A stretch of DNA of 64,000 bases from Pseudomonas sp. GM79. GTDB lineage: Bacteria > Pseudomonadota > Gammaproteobacteria > Pseudomonadales > Pseudomonadaceae. The position numbers and the translations under genes are program-made. The notes below the pieces were generated by a model, which saw only the letters and a program-made list of their open reading frames with translations, ran no database searches and had not been told where the DNA came from. The stretch is taken from positions 1 to 64,000 of the forward strand of contig NZ_AKJE01000032.1 in the NCBI RefSeq assembly GCF_000282495.1, read 5' to 3'. Positions within the stretch are counted from its first letter, which is position 1. Each line of letters begins with the position of its first letter. This document shows positions 7,644 to 17,448 of this stretch, one piece after another.

Positions 7644-10601
7644 TTAAAACTGCCAATTGAGGCTCAGCCCGACGCCGTGGCTCTTCTCGCGGCTGGCCAG
7701 TTGGCCGGTGTAATCGAGGTTCAGCCGAACATCCCGGCTCAAGGCCAGGCTGGCATGGGCGCCCACCAGCGCCGCATCGCGAACCAGTGGCGAGCTTTCC
7801 ACCACGAACGGAGTGCCACCGCTGGCAAACGCCAGGTGTTCCTCGGAGTCGGTGTGGCTAAGGTTGTGCTGCCAGCCGAGGCTGCCGCTCAGGTCCAGCT
7901 GTTGCTGACCGGACAGCGTCAGCGTTTTCAGCGCGCGTACGCCCAGGGTGCTGAGTACCGCGTCACGCCGGTCGCCGCGGTTTTTGAGCGCCGCTGCGTC
8001 ACCTTTTTCGGTGAAGCCCTCGGTGTCGAGATGTACGTAGGCCAGGTTGGCGAATGGCTCCAAGGCCAGTGCTTGCAGGTTCAAGCGATAAGCTGCTTCG
8101 CCAAACACCTGGGTGGTCCCGGCGTCGACTTTGGCTTTCTGTTTGGCGCTGACGTCGCCGTATTGCAGGTCACGTTTGACGTCGGCCCGATGCCAGCTGT
8201 AGGCCCCCCCGGCACTCAGGCGCCAGGCGCCTATTTCGTGGCCGGCATAGGCGCCCAGGTGATAGCTGTCGACCTGCCCTGATGAATGAGTTCCGGAGCC
8301 CATGCTGGCCGAGCTGTCGCTATAACCGGCGACCAGGCCGACACGGGTTTCGTCATCCACTGCGCCATCGACACCGGCCAACAAACCGCCAATCGACGTG
8401 GTGTAGCCGGCGGTGTCATGGCTGTGATCGGTCTTGCCCCAGGCGCCCAGTGCCTTGATCCAGCCGTTGCTTCGGGAGCCATTGGCTTCGTTGAGACGCT
8501 CACCGACCGCATCACGCAGATAACGGCTGTCATTGATCAACACCGAGCCCAGCGCCGGGTAGATTTCCCCCGACAACTGCTGGAAGGCCTGTTGCGCCGA
8601 GCTCGCGGTCGGCGACAGCAATAGGCTTTCATAGACTGCGTTACCCGCGCCAAGCCCTTCCACAGCGGCCGCGACATTACGCTGATTCGGCGTTTGCCCG
8701 ACGCTGGCGAAGGTCGTGGCGTTACGCTCAACGCTCAACTGAATACCAGTCGCGGCGTAATCGAGGCTGCCGCCGATGAACAGGTAGTTGGGCAGCACCG
8801 CGCCGAACTGGCCTTCAATGCCGCCCGCCGCTTGCAGGATGTTGTACTGATGGCCCAGCAGGCTTTGCACTTGTTGGGTGCTGAGCAAGGTCGGGCTGTT
8901 TTCCAGGGACAGGCTCACGGTCGCGCCGCTGATCGTGGCCGTACCGCCGGCAATAATCTGGTCGCTGCTGGTGGGTGACAGTTCGACGGCATAAGTCGAA
9001 CCTGGCGCAAACGTCACATCGCCACTGACTTGCAACGTACCGATGGAGTTACCGGGCGCCACTGTACCGCCGGCATTGGCGGTCAAGGCAGCGATCCGTC
9101 CGTTACCGCCGAGGGTGCCGCTGTCATTGACGGTCACCGCCGACGTCAGCGAGCCGTTCACCGCCAGCAAACCGCCGTTGACCGTGGTCGGGCCGCGATA
9201 CGTGTTGTCGCCGGTCAGCATCAACCGCCCGGCACCGGACTTGATCAGGCTGCCTTCGTAGACTCGGTTGGCAGCGGCGGAATCACGAGCCATGCCTACC
9301 GCGTAATCGGTTTGATCCTGCTGACTGGCACCGACCGGCACACCGTTCTGCCAGCCTTTGTCCAGCAATTCCTGTTGCCAGGCGCTGTGTTCGGCGGCGT
9401 CTTCGGCCTGGCGCTGAATCAGCGCCTTGTCCGTGATGTCATGACTCCAGACATCGCTTTGCCCTGCCCCCAGATTGGCGTCGAACGACCCGAGCAATTG
9501 CCCCGGCCCGTGCATCGCCCGTTCGAGGTTGGCCACGCCCCAACCGATGCGCGTACTCGGTGCCTCGGTGATCGAGCCGTCGAGCTGGGTCGCGGTGGTC
9601 AGCAGCACCTCCAGCGCCTGCTGGTTGTTCATGTACGGATAGCGTTCCATCACCAGCGCCAATGCCCCGGTGGCATGCGGCGCGGCCATGGAGGTGCCGG
9701 ACTTGATCGCGTAACCGCCACCGGGAATGGTGCTGTCGACCTTCGCGCCCGGCGTGGTGATGCACCAATACTTGGCGATCCCGCACTGGTTGTATTTCTG
9801 CTGGTTGCTTTGATCCAGCCCCGACACCGCCAGCCAGTGGCCTTCCAGGTCCGGCTGAAAGTACGGCAAGGCCGAACGCACGCTGGCATTCGGGTAGCCG
9901 CTGTTGCCGGCGCTGAACACGTTGATCACGCCACGCCGCGAAACGTCGGCGGCGGCGTCGAGCCAGGTGCCTTTGTTCCAGTGTTGGGCGTAGGCGGCAT
10001 GCAGGTCGTCGAGGGTTCGGTAGCTGACGTCCGGCGGCTGGCTGCCCCAGCTGTTGTTGATCGCGCGTACGCCAGCATCCGCCAGGGCGTTATAGACCGC
10101 AGTGAAGTAGCGCGGGTCGGGGTTGGGGCCAAACAGGAAACTATCGTTCTTGTTGGTGTTGCCGACGTAGATTTGCGCGTTGTACGCCACGCCGTGCATG
10201 CCGGTGCCATCCCGGGAAGCGCCCATGGTGCCGGTGACGTGGGTGCCGTGGGAGTCGTTGTTGGTGTTGAGCGTGCCGTCGACATTGAACGCTGAGCCGT
10301 CGACATAGCTGCCGCTGGCCGTCACCGCGTGATAACGGTCTGCGGCAAATTCGGGATGGCTGGAATCGAAACCGGAATCCAGCGCGCCGATTTTCACGCC
10401 TTTGCCGGTGATGCCGGCGGCATAGGCTTGATCGGCCTGCATGCGCGCCAGTCCCCAATCGCGCTGGAACTCTGTCGAGCGCCAACTGGCTGCGTCGCCG
10501 GGTTTGCCGGTTTCCAGATAAAGCGCCTGGGCTGGGCCTGGTACTGATGAAATCAGGAGCAATAACGTGCCGACCGACATCGGCTTGATCTGTACATCCA
10601 T
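7644..10601 (-). CDS. Autotransporter subtilisin-type serine protease, 985 aa
   Basis: The paralog of the protease at 4383-7430. From the ATG at 10601 the signal peptide is about 27 residues (VGTLLLLISSVPGPAQA). The S8 triad is Asp75 (GALDSG), His118 (DSHGTHVTG) and Ser304 (SGTSMAAPH). A region of about 60 residues after the catalytic domain (near 425-480, including DKALIQRQAEDAAEHSAWQQ) has no counterpart in the sister protein. A passenger-associated repeat and a C-terminal barrel ending in SLNWQF follow. A GAGAG Shine-Dalgarno fits either the ATG at 10601 or the one at 10607. The in-frame extension to 10712 runs through a REP element and is not coding. It is downstream of aprF and separated by that REP doublet. 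Confidence 0.9.
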   Translation of the reverse strand: MDVQIKPMSVGTLLLLISSVPGPAQALYLETGKPGDAASWRSTEFQRDWGLARMQADQAYAAGITGKGVKIGALDSGFDSSHPEFAADRYHAVTASGSYVDGSAFNVDGTLNTNNDSHGTHVTGTMGASRDGTGMHGVAYNAQIYVGNTNKNDSFLFGPNPDPRYFTAVYNALADAGVRAINNSWGSQPPDVSYRTLDDLHAAYAQHWNKGTWLDAAADVSRRGVINVFSAGNSGYPNASVRSALPYFQPDLEGHWLAVSGLDQSNQQKYNQCGIAKYWCITTPGAKVDSTIPGGGYAIKSGTSMAAPHATGALALVMERYPYMNNQQALEVLLTTATQLDGSITEAPSTRIGWGVANLERAMHGPGQLLGSFDANLGAGQSDVWSHDITDKALIQRQAEDAAEHSAWQQELLDKGWQNGVPVGASQQDQTDYAVGMARDSAAANRVYEGSLIKSGAGRLMLTGDNTYRGPTTVNGGLLAVNGSLTSAVTVNDSGTLGGNGRIAALTANAGGTVAPGNSIGTLQVSGDVTFAPGSTYAVELSPTSSDQIIAGGTATISGATVSLSLENSPTLLSTQQVQSLLGHQYNILQAAGGIEGQFGAVLPNYLFIGGSLDYAATGIQLSVERNATTFASVGQTPNQRNVAAAVEGLGAGNAVYESLLLSPTASSAQQAFQQLSGEIYPALGSVLINDSRYLRDAVGERLNEANGSRSNGWIKALGAWGKTDHSHDTAGYTTSIGGLLAGVDGAVDDETRVGLVAGYSDSSASMGSGTHSSGQVDSYHLGAYAGHEIGAWRLSAGGAYSWHRADVKRDLQYGDVSAKQKAKVDAGTTQVFGEAAYRLNLQALALEPFANLAYVHLDTEGFTEKGDAAALKNRGDRRDAVLSTLGVRALKTLTLSGQQQLDLSGSLGWQHNLSHTDSEEHLAFASGGTPFVVESSPLVRDAALVGAHASLALSRDVRLNLDYTGQLASREKSHGVGLSLNWQF

Positions 10602-10673
10602 GTGCATGACTCTCGCTTTCTTGGCGTTTTTAGAGTTGTAGTCCCCAGTCCTGGGGCGGCGTTGCTCTGTTTC

Positions 10674-10763
10674 TGTGGCGAGGGAGCTTGCTCCCGTTCG
10701 GTTGCGCAGCAACCGCCATTGGGCCTGCTTCGCAGTCCAGCGGGAGCAAGCTCCCTCGCCACA
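10674..10763. repeat. REP doublet (REPIN), family B
   Basis: Inverted arms tgtggcgagggagcttgctc and its reverse complement at the end, with about 45 bases between that hold a smaller inverted repeat (ggttgcgcagcaacc). It lies between aprF and the first autotransporter gene. Family B differs from family A in the arm core (gagggagcttgctccc against gagcgggcttgctcgc). Confidence 0.85.
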
Positions 10764-10776
10764 ATGTTTCTATGCG

Positions 10777-12141
10777 CTACTGAGCTTTCGGGCCTTGGCC
10801 GAAGGCCTCATCCACCTTGGCCAGGTCCTGGTCGCCCAAGGTTCCGGCGTAGTAATGCAATTTGGTCCAGGCCATCAAATAGTCGTAGCGCGCCTGGGCC
10901 AGATCCCGGCGGGTGGTAAACAGTTGTTGTTCGGCGTTCAGCGCATCGAGGTTGACCCGTTCGCCGCCCAAAATGCTTTGTTTGGTCGAGATCACTAGCG
11001 CTTCCGCCGACGTCAACGCCTTCTGATAAGCCCGCAGTTTATTAACCCCCGACAGGCAGGCGCTGAACTGGCGGCGCAACTGGATCAAGGTTTCCCGGGT
11101 CTTGCCATCCAGTTCGTATTCGGCCTGTTCCATGGTGCGGCTGGCTTGCCGGGTCGAGGCCGAGACGCCGCCGCCGGCATACAGCGGCACGTTGACTTCA
11201 ATGCCAATGGTGTTGGTGTCGTAGCGCTGGTTGTAGGTGTTGCCGCTTTCCGATTCGTTCTGGCGCACCGAGGCATAGGCGCTGACTTTTGGCAGGTGGC
11301 CGGCGCGGTTGCGTTCGACTTCGTAGCGCGCCACTTCCACCGCCTGGCGCTGGGAGGCCAGGTTCGGGTTGTTGGCCACCGCCATCTCGTGCCAGGTGTC
11401 GTAATTGGCCGGTTGCAGGGTGAAGGTCTGGAAGTTCTGATCCAGTGGTGTCAGGTCGGCAATGTCGATGGTCGGCACGCCAATCAGTGCGCCCAGCTCA
11501 CGCAGGGCCGCATCCTGTTCATCGTGCGCCTCGATCTCCTCGGCGGTCGCCAGTTCATAACGTGACTCGGCTTCGAGGATATCGGTGCGCGTGCCTTCGC
11601 CTTGGCGGAACATCTGCTCGTTCTGCTGAAACTGCTGCTCGAAGGCTTTCTTCTTGGCCCGGGCAATGTCGATCTGGTCCTGAGCGAACAGCGCCTTGGT
11701 GTAATTCTCCAGCACGCGAACCAGCAGCTCCTGGCTCTTGCCACGAAAGTTTTCGTCAGCGAACAGCGATTGCGCCACGCCTTTGCGGTACGCCGCGTAC
11801 GCCTCGTAGTCGAGCAGCGGCTGTTGCAGGGTCAAGGTCGAGCCGTAACTGCTGTAGTTGCGGTCATCACTTTGGCGGTTCCCGCGATCGTTGAGGTAGG
11901 TGACCTTGGAGTCGTTGCGCCCCTTGTTGTAGTTGTAACCGAGCCTGGGCAGCAGCCCGGCGCGGCCGATGGCGCGGTTTTCAAGGCCTGCGTCACGCTC
12001 CTTGATGGCGCCGAGGAACACCGGATCATTGCGCAATGCTTGCTCGTAGATTTCGAACGGCCCCATGGCCATCGCACTGTTGCACGTCAGCAACGCCAGG
12101 GTCGCTGCGAGCAGGGAAAGCTTATTCATACAGCCGAACAT
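10777..12141 (-). CDS. aprF: AprF, TolC-family outer-membrane channel of type I secretion, 454 aa
   Basis: The outer-membrane component of the AprDEF exporter, a trimeric channel joining the inner-membrane complex to the cell exterior. The protein has a signal peptide (LSLLAATLALLTCNSAMA), the TolC-family opening PFEIYEQALRNDPVF, and two repeated coiled-coil-rich halves (EAESRYELATAEE and LDALNAEQQLFTTRRDLAQA). The start at 12141 has a GAGGA site that overlaps the end of aprE, only two bases after its stop. The ATG at 12129 is the alternative and gives the same mature protein. Context with aprD and aprE fixes the assignment. Confidence 0.92.
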   Translation of the reverse strand: MFGCMNKLSLLAATLALLTCNSAMAMGPFEIYEQALRNDPVFLGAIKERDAGLENRAIGRAGLLPRLGYNYNKGRNDSKVTYLNDRGNRQSDDRNYSSYGSTLTLQQPLLDYEAYAAYRKGVAQSLFADENFRGKSQELLVRVLENYTKALFAQDQIDIARAKKKAFEQQFQQNEQMFRQGEGTRTDILEAESRYELATAEEIEAHDEQDAALRELGALIGVPTIDIADLTPLDQNFQTFTLQPANYDTWHEMAVANNPNLASQRQAVEVARYEVERNRAGHLPKVSAYASVRQNESESGNTYNQRYDTNTIGIEVNVPLYAGGGVSASTRQASRTMEQAEYELDGKTRETLIQLRRQFSACLSGVNKLRAYQKALTSAEALVISTKQSILGGERVNLDALNAEQQLFTTRRDLAQARYDYLMAWTKLHYYAGTLGDQDLAKVDEAFGQGPKAQ

Positions 12142-12143
12142 CC

Positions 12144-13493
12144 TTATTCCTCGGTCAACGCGGAGCCTGCCCGGTCGAGCAGCGGTTTGAACAAATAGTT
12201 GAGGAGTGAACGTTCACCGGTACGCACGAACATTTCTGCCGGCATGCCCGGCTTGATCACCAGACCGTTGAGTTTTTCCATGGCCTGATCACTGACGCTG
12301 CTGCGCAGCACGTAGTACGGCACACCGGTTTTCTCATCGACCATCTGGTCGGCGGAGATCAGGCTGACTTCGCCGGGAACTCGCGGGGTACGGCTCTGGT
12401 TGAACGCGGTGAACAGAATGTCCACCGGCAAGTGCGTGCCGACCTTGTCGATCAGGTTGATCGGCAGGTGCCCTTCCACTTCCAGGCGTGTGCCTTGCGG
12501 GACGATCTCCAGCAGCGTGTCGCCCTGACGCACCACCGCGCCTTCGGTGTGAACTCCAAGGTTGACGGCGATGCCGTCGGCGGTGGCGATGATTTCGCTG
12601 TGTTGCAGGTCGAAGCCGGCAGAGGTCAATTGCTCTTCCAGGGTCACGCTTTTGAGTTGCGCGTCGGCCAGTTGGCTGCGGACTTCCTTCTGGTATTCCT
12701 CGCTGTGCTGTTGCAGTTTCAGCCGGGACTCAAGGATGCCCTGCTCCACCCGACCGCTTTCCCCGGAGTTTTCTGCCAGCTGTTGCTGCACTTGCGACAA
12801 CTGACGCTGGTAATCCATCAAGCGGTTGCGCGGGATGTAGCCGTTGTCCGCCAAGGGCTGAAGATTGCTCAACTGTTGTTGCAGGGAACTGGCCTGGGCC
12901 GTCAGGTCGGTGCGTGCGCGGCGCATGCCGGCCAGTTGCGCGCTGGCGCCTTCGATGTTCGCGCGCAGGGCCGCTTGCTCACGGGAAAAGGCTTCGCGAC
13001 GGCTGCTGAACAATTGCCGTTGGCCTTCGAGCACCAGGGCCAGACGCGGGTCAGGATCGTTGCTCAGTTCGGCGGGGAAACTCACCTGTTTGAGGTTGTC
13101 CCGTTCACTTTGCCAGCGTGCCAGGCTGGCCCACGCCATGCGGTACTGCGCTTGCAGGGATTGCACGTCGGCCGCGACCTGGGTCTGGTCGAGACGAAAC
13201 AGCGGCTGGCCCTGCTTCACCACTTGCCCTTCGCGCACCAGAATCTGGCTGACCACGCCGCTGCTCATCGATTGCACGGCTTTGCGCTTGCCCGAGACCA
13301 CCACGGTCCCCTGCACGGGAATGCCTTGATCGAGCGGCGCGAGACTCGCCCACGTGAAGAAACTGCCGGCACCGACAATCGCCAGAATCCAGCCCATGCG
13401 GGCGACGAAACGCGCGTCGCGCTCAGGGCGTTCGGCGATGTAGTCGTGTTCCATCGTCGCTTCGCTGTCGTCGTTCATGCGTGTGCTGCTCAT
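12144..13493 (-). CDS. aprE: AprE, HlyD-family membrane fusion protein of type I secretion, 449 aa
   Basis: The periplasmic adaptor linking AprD to AprF. A single membrane anchor lies at about residues 32-50 (ILAIVGAGSFFTWASLAPLD). A lipoyl-like segment (VVSGKRKAVQSMSSGVVSQI), a long coiled-coil region (about 100-290) and a second lipoyl half with a beta-barrel (HTEGAVVRQGDTLLEIVPQG) follow. The ATG overlaps the aprD stop as ATGA, so the two genes are translationally coupled. It is the middle gene of the aprDEF operon and has the usual length for the PrtE/AprE family. Confidence 0.94.
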   Translation of the reverse strand: MSSTRMNDDSEATMEHDYIAERPERDARFVARMGWILAIVGAGSFFTWASLAPLDQGIPVQGTVVVSGKRKAVQSMSSGVVSQILVREGQVVKQGQPLFRLDQTQVAADVQSLQAQYRMAWASLARWQSERDNLKQVSFPAELSNDPDPRLALVLEGQRQLFSSRREAFSREQAALRANIEGASAQLAGMRRARTDLTAQASSLQQQLSNLQPLADNGYIPRNRLMDYQRQLSQVQQQLAENSGESGRVEQGILESRLKLQQHSEEYQKEVRSQLADAQLKSVTLEEQLTSAGFDLQHSEIIATADGIAVNLGVHTEGAVVRQGDTLLEIVPQGTRLEVEGHLPINLIDKVGTHLPVDILFTAFNQSRTPRVPGEVSLISADQMVDEKTGVPYYVLRSSVSDQAMEKLNGLVIKPGMPAEMFVRTGERSLLNYLFKPLLDRAGSALTEE

Positions 13494-15265
13494 ACACCCG
13501 AATTCCTTGTCGTGGGCTGATACTGCCGGCTCATGCTGAGCCCGCCCGGTGCCTGTGCAGGTTTTTCACGTTGCTGCTCCTGAGCGCCGGACAGCGCCTT
13601 GAGCACCTCCTGGCTTGGGCCGAAGGCCTGCAAGCGACCTTCGTTGAGCACCAGCAATTTGTCGGCCTGGGCCAGGGCCGAAGAGCGATGGGTAACCAGA
13701 ATCACGCTGGTGCCCCGGGCCTTCATGTGCGCGATGGCGCCGGCCAATGCCGCTTCGCCGACGGTGTCGAGGTTGGAGTTCGGTTCATCCAGCACCACCA
13801 GGCTCGGATTGCCGTACAGCGCGCGAGCCAAGGCCACGCGTTGCTTCTGGCCACCGGACAAGCCGCTGCCGTCCTCGCCCAGCACGGTGTCGTAGCCTTG
13901 CGGCATGCGCAGAATCAGTTCATGAACGCCGGCCTGTTGCGCGGCTTCGACGACTTTTTGCGGATCCGCCTCACGGAATCGAGCGATGTTCTCGGCGATG
14001 CTGCCGCTGAACAGTTCGATGTCCTGGGGCAGATAACCGATGTAAGGACCGAGGTCGTCGCGGTTCCAGCGATGAATGTCCGCGCCATCGAGCCGCACCG
14101 TGCCGCCGAGCGTCGGCCAGACGCCGACCAGCACTCGGGCCAGGGTCGATTTACCCGAACCGGAAGCGCCGAGTACTCCCAGCACTTCCCCGGCGCCCAG
14201 GTTGAAATTGACCATGTGCAAGGTCGCTGCCCGTTGCCCCGGCGGGCCGGCGCTGACTTGCTCGAAGGTGATCTGGCCTTTTGGCGCCGGCAGCGCCATG
14301 GCTTCGTCACCCGGCGGGAAAGCTTGCAGCAAAGCGTCGAGACGGCGGTAAGCGAGTTTGGCGCCGCTCCACTGTTTCCACACGGCGATCAACTGATCGA
14401 TGGGACTCAGTACCCGGCCCATCAAGATGGAACCGGCGATCATCATCCCGGCGGTCATATCACCCTGAATCACCAGCAAGGCGCCCAGCCCCAGCACCAG
14501 GGATTGCAGGCACAGGCGCAGGGTTTTGCTCAGGGAGCTAATAACCGCGCCGGTGTCACTGGCCTGATTCTGCAAGCCGAGAAAACGCGAGTGCACCTCA
14601 AACCAGCGCTTGCGCAAGACACCGAGCATGCCCATGGCCTGAATGGTTTCGGCGTTGTGCAGGTGACTGGTGGCCAGTTGGCTGGATTTCTGGGAAAACC
14701 CCGCGGCTTCGCCCAAAGGCTTTTTGGTCATGGCCTCGTTGAGGCAGGCCAGCCCGATCAGCAGTACCGCGCCCGCGGTGGCCAATACGCCGAGCCAGAC
14801 GTTGAACAGAAAGATCACAAACAGATACACCGGAAACCACGGTGCGTCGAAGAAGGCAAACAGCGCCGGGCCGGTGACGAATTGGCGAATATGGGTCAAG
14901 TCGCCCAGGGATTGCCCAGCGTTGCCCTCGCCCTTGAACAGGTTGCGCTCGAAAGCGGCTTGATACACCCGCAGGTTGAAGCGGCGCTCCAGTTGGCTGC
15001 CGATACGGATAACAATGAAACTGCGCACGATTTCCAGCAAACCGATAAAAGCGAAGAACCCGACCACCATCAACGACAACATTGCCAAGGTGGTTTCGTT
15101 TTGCGAAGACAGTACCCGGTCATAGACCTGCAGCATATAAATCGACGGGACCAACATCAGCACGTTAATCAGTGCGGTAAAACACCCGACGCTGATCAGG
15201 ATGCTCTTATAGTCGCCCAGCGCCTTGAATAACGGGGCAGTGGCCGGGCTCTTCGCCATCTTCAT
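13490..15265 (-). CDS. aprD: AprD, type I secretion ABC transporter, 591 aa
   Basis: The inner-membrane ATPase/permease that recognises the C-terminal signals of AprA and, probably, the two RTX lipases. The N-terminal half has membrane segments (VLMLVPSIYMLQVYDRVL and others). The nucleotide domain has Walker A GASGSGKST at 366-374, the signature LSGGQ at 469-473 and Walker B LVVLDE at 489-494. There is no N-terminal C39 peptidase-like domain, as in the PrtD/AprD class. The ATG at 15265 has an AGGA site seven bases upstream; the longer reading to 15313 adds 16 residues without support. Its end overlaps aprE by four bases. Confidence 0.95.
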   Translation of the reverse strand: MKMAKSPATAPLFKALGDYKSILISVGCFTALINVLMLVPSIYMLQVYDRVLSSQNETTLAMLSLMVVGFFAFIGLLEIVRSFIVIRIGSQLERRFNLRVYQAAFERNLFKGEGNAGQSLGDLTHIRQFVTGPALFAFFDAPWFPVYLFVIFLFNVWLGVLATAGAVLLIGLACLNEAMTKKPLGEAAGFSQKSSQLATSHLHNAETIQAMGMLGVLRKRWFEVHSRFLGLQNQASDTGAVISSLSKTLRLCLQSLVLGLGALLVIQGDMTAGMMIAGSILMGRVLSPIDQLIAVWKQWSGAKLAYRRLDALLQAFPPGDEAMALPAPKGQITFEQVSAGPPGQRAATLHMVNFNLGAGEVLGVLGASGSGKSTLARVLVGVWPTLGGTVRLDGADIHRWNRDDLGPYIGYLPQDIELFSGSIAENIARFREADPQKVVEAAQQAGVHELILRMPQGYDTVLGEDGSGLSGGQKQRVALARALYGNPSLVVLDEPNSNLDTVGEAALAGAIAHMKARGTSVILVTHRSSALAQADKLLVLNEGRLQAFGPSQEVLKALSGAQEQQREKPAQAPGGLSMSRQYQPTTRNSGV

Positions 15266-15464
15266 TGGTTTTTCCTGAGGTATTAATCCTCGCCTTACTT
15301 GACGAGGTTCCAATTAACTGTCCGCCCATGGCCGAGACATTCTTTTTGCCGGTTATCGCTTGCACATTAATAACAACTCTTTGTGCTCTTCAGAGCGTTC
15401 CGGCTATTGATCTGCTGCTTATAACGGCAATAACTATTTTTATATTCAGTCAGGCATTATTTAC

Positions 15465-15887
15465 TTAATGCGCAGTGCGCTCGAGCGTAATGATCAGACC
15501 TGACTTCAAGGTGCTTTTATAAAGCCCCTCACGCTGTCGGCTGAAAAACACAATTCTTGAGCCTTCTCTACCGGTCACGGCAATGCCATCCGGTTCCGGG
15601 AACCAGCCAATCGCCGACTGGTTCAGCCAGGCACCGAGGCAGGCGGCCCCCTCGCCCAGGGTCTGGTTCAAATTGAACTCGATCGTGCAAACATTCGACG
15701 GTTTGTCCTGCAGCGCCTGGGACTCGGGGGAGTCTTGCGCGGTATTCAAGGTGGCCTGCCATTTCCCGGCGAGTTCCGACGGGTCGGCTAATTTCAGACT
15801 GCTTGCCATGGCTACCTCTCCAAGAAACATCATCAGCGTTGCCAACAGCCACGCGGTTGCTTTGTAAGTAAAAGCGTTCTGGATCAT
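15465..15887 (-). CDS. aprI: AprI/Inh, periplasmic inhibitor of alkaline protease, 140 aa
   Basis: A small inhibitor that protects the periplasm from stray AprA by inserting its N-terminal trunk into the active-site cleft. The sequence shows a signal peptide (LLATLMMFLGEVAMA) and a mature start SSLKLADPSELAGKWQ. Two cysteines (NVCTIEF and AACLGAW) form the disulfide of the beta-barrel inhibitor family. The GWFPEPDGIAV segment is typical. It lies 97 bases after aprA and 199 bases before aprD on the same strand, the usual place for this gene in P. fluorescens. No clear terminator was seen between it and aprD. Confidence 0.93.
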   Translation of the reverse strand: MIQNAFTYKATAWLLATLMMFLGEVAMASSLKLADPSELAGKWQATLNTAQDSPESQALQDKPSNVCTIEFNLNQTLGEGAACLGAWLNQSAIGWFPEPDGIAVTGREGSRIVFFSRQREGLYKSTLKSGLIITLERTAH

Positions 15888-15984
15888 AGGGCGTTTTACT
15901 CTGGGTTGTAGCCTTACTCATAACACTTGCCGTTCAAGGGACAGAGAGCGGCGCGTCAAGCGCCGCCCTCCTTTTTGCCTTGAA

Positions 15985-17442
15985 TCAGGCCACGATGTCC
16001 GAGAACGCCGCCTGGCCAACGGTGCTGACCAGGAAGTCAGCCACTCCGTGCCCGGAGAAGTCCACCGACAACAGGCTATTGCCGCCCGAAGTGGTCAATA
16101 CCGCATCGCCTGCCGCACCGGTGAACGAGTTCACGAAATGCAGGCCGGCGCCTTTGGTGATGCCGGTCAGGTCGATCTTGTCCAGGCCACTGACAAAGTC
16201 GAGGATCTGGTCGACCGCACCTGGCTTGGAGTCGCTGCTGGCCGCGAACACAAAGGTGTCCGAGCCCGAACCGCCCCACAGTTTGTCCGAACCGCCCGCA
16301 CCGAAGAGGATGTCGTTGCCGGCACCGCCCTTCAGTTCGTTGGCCACGCTGTTGCCGATCAGCAGGTCGCTACCCGAACCGCCAATCGCGTTCTCGACAG
16401 TGACGCCCTTGGCAATGGACACGTTGCCCACCATGCCGCCAACATCGGAGAACGAGGCTTCATTGAGGTTGATCTTCTGGTTTTGGGTAAAACCGGAGAA
16501 ATCCAGGGTGTCCTTGCCGCCCGCATCCCAGACCGAGAACACGATTTTGTCCGACGACGAAGACGCGCTCAGGAAGTCGCGACCGGCGTTGGAGTTGAAG
16601 CCGTAGGTGGTATCACCGGTACGGGTGGTGGTGTTGGCACCGTAGAGTTTCTGGATGGCGGCGATATCGTCCATCAGCGGGCCAGACGCATAGGCTTCCA
16701 CACCGCCCTTGCTGAAGTTCTGATCGGTATTGCTTTCACTCCAGTAGCTCATGACGCTGTAACCGCGGGTGTCTTGCCCGTAAGTCGCGTCATTGTAGGT
16801 CGGCGCGCCTTCACCGGCGTTGTAGTCGCCAGGGTGAGCCAGGCCCAGGGAATGACCGATTTCGTGGGTCAGGGTCTGACGGCCGTAGTTGTTCAGGTCC
16901 GGCGTCTTGTTGACGTTATAGCCACTGCCCGTCAGATACCACGAAGTACCGTCATAACCTGCACCGGTGCCAGGCAGGTAGGCGAATGCTGCGGCGCCAT
17001 CCTGACCACTACTGTAGTTACCGAAGGTCATGTGACCGTCGCCGCCAAAAGACTTTTCGGTAAAGGTGACATTGGCCACGTCGGCCCAGGATTGCATGGC
17101 AAGCACGGCCTGGGTTTTCTGTTGCGCGCTGAACTGACTGAACCCGCTGATGCCGTGCTTGTTCATGGTGCTCGACGAAGCCGAGGTCAGGAACGTGTAG
17201 GTGAGTTCGATTTTGCCGCTGCCGTCCTTGTCCTGGTAGGCAGCGCCGTCACGCAGCAGCTGGGTAGCAGCCTCGTCGACGGAGAAGGAGGGTTTGCCAT
17301 TGACCGTGAGATTGCCACCCCGATCATACTGATGGCTGAAACTATCGATCTGGTTGTAGGCGGAACTGGGGGCAGCCAGCGCTTGCAATGGCGCAAAGCC
17401 CTGTTCGGCAAGATCAATAGCGTTGTCTTTTACTTTCGACAT
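15985..17442 (-). CDS. aprA: AprA/AprX, serralysin-type extracellular alkaline metalloprotease, 485 aa
   Basis: A secreted zinc endopeptidase of family M10B. The zinc site is [11 protein letters not shown] (His193, His197, His203, catalytic Glu194), and the Met-turn is SVMSYW (Met231, Tyr233). RTX calcium-binding repeats lie at about 353-396 ([32 protein letters not shown]). The C-terminal FSDIVA is the type I secretion signal. There is a short propeptide and no Sec signal. The ATG at 17442 follows an AAGGAAG Shine-Dalgarno embedded in an Rsm-type site; the reading to 17547 crosses the leader and is not supported. It is the first gene of the island, with a long AT-rich upstream region. Confidence 0.96.
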   Translation of the reverse strand: MSKVKDNAIDLAEQGFAPLQALAAPSSAYNQIDSFSHQYDRGGNLTVNGKPSFSVDEAATQLLRDGAAYQDKDGSGKIELTYTFLTSASSSTMNKHGISGFSQFSAQQKTQAVLAMQSWADVANVTFTEKSFGGDGHMTFGNYSSGQDGAAAFAYLPGTGAGYDGTSWYLTGSGYNVNKTPDLNNYGRQTLTHEIGHSLGLAHPGDYNAGEGAPTYNDATYGQDTRGYSVMSYWSESNTDQNFSKGGVEAYASGPLMDDIAAIQKLYGANTTTRTGDTTYGFNSNAGRDFLSASSSSDKIVFSVWDAGGKDTLDFSGFTQNQKINLNEASFSDVGGMVGNVSIAKGVTVENAIGGSGSDLLIGNSVANELKGGAGNDILFGAGGSDKLWGGSGSDTFVFAASSDSKPGAVDQILDFVSGLDKIDLTGITKGAGLHFVNSFTGAAGDAVLTTSGGNSLLSVDFSGHGVADFLVSTVGQAAFSDIVA

Positions 17443-17448
17443 AAACAC

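Noticed and set aside
4254..8282. A 1342-codon open frame on the plus strand
   Set aside because: It lies antisense to the lipase and both autotransporters, whose domains and catalytic residues are clear. Long antisense frames are common in high-GC coding DNA, and its translation shows no domain.
10643..10656. Small palindrome CCCCAG-TC-CTGGGG upstream of the first autotransporter
   Set aside because: Short, GC-only and next to a REP doublet; too weak to call an operator.
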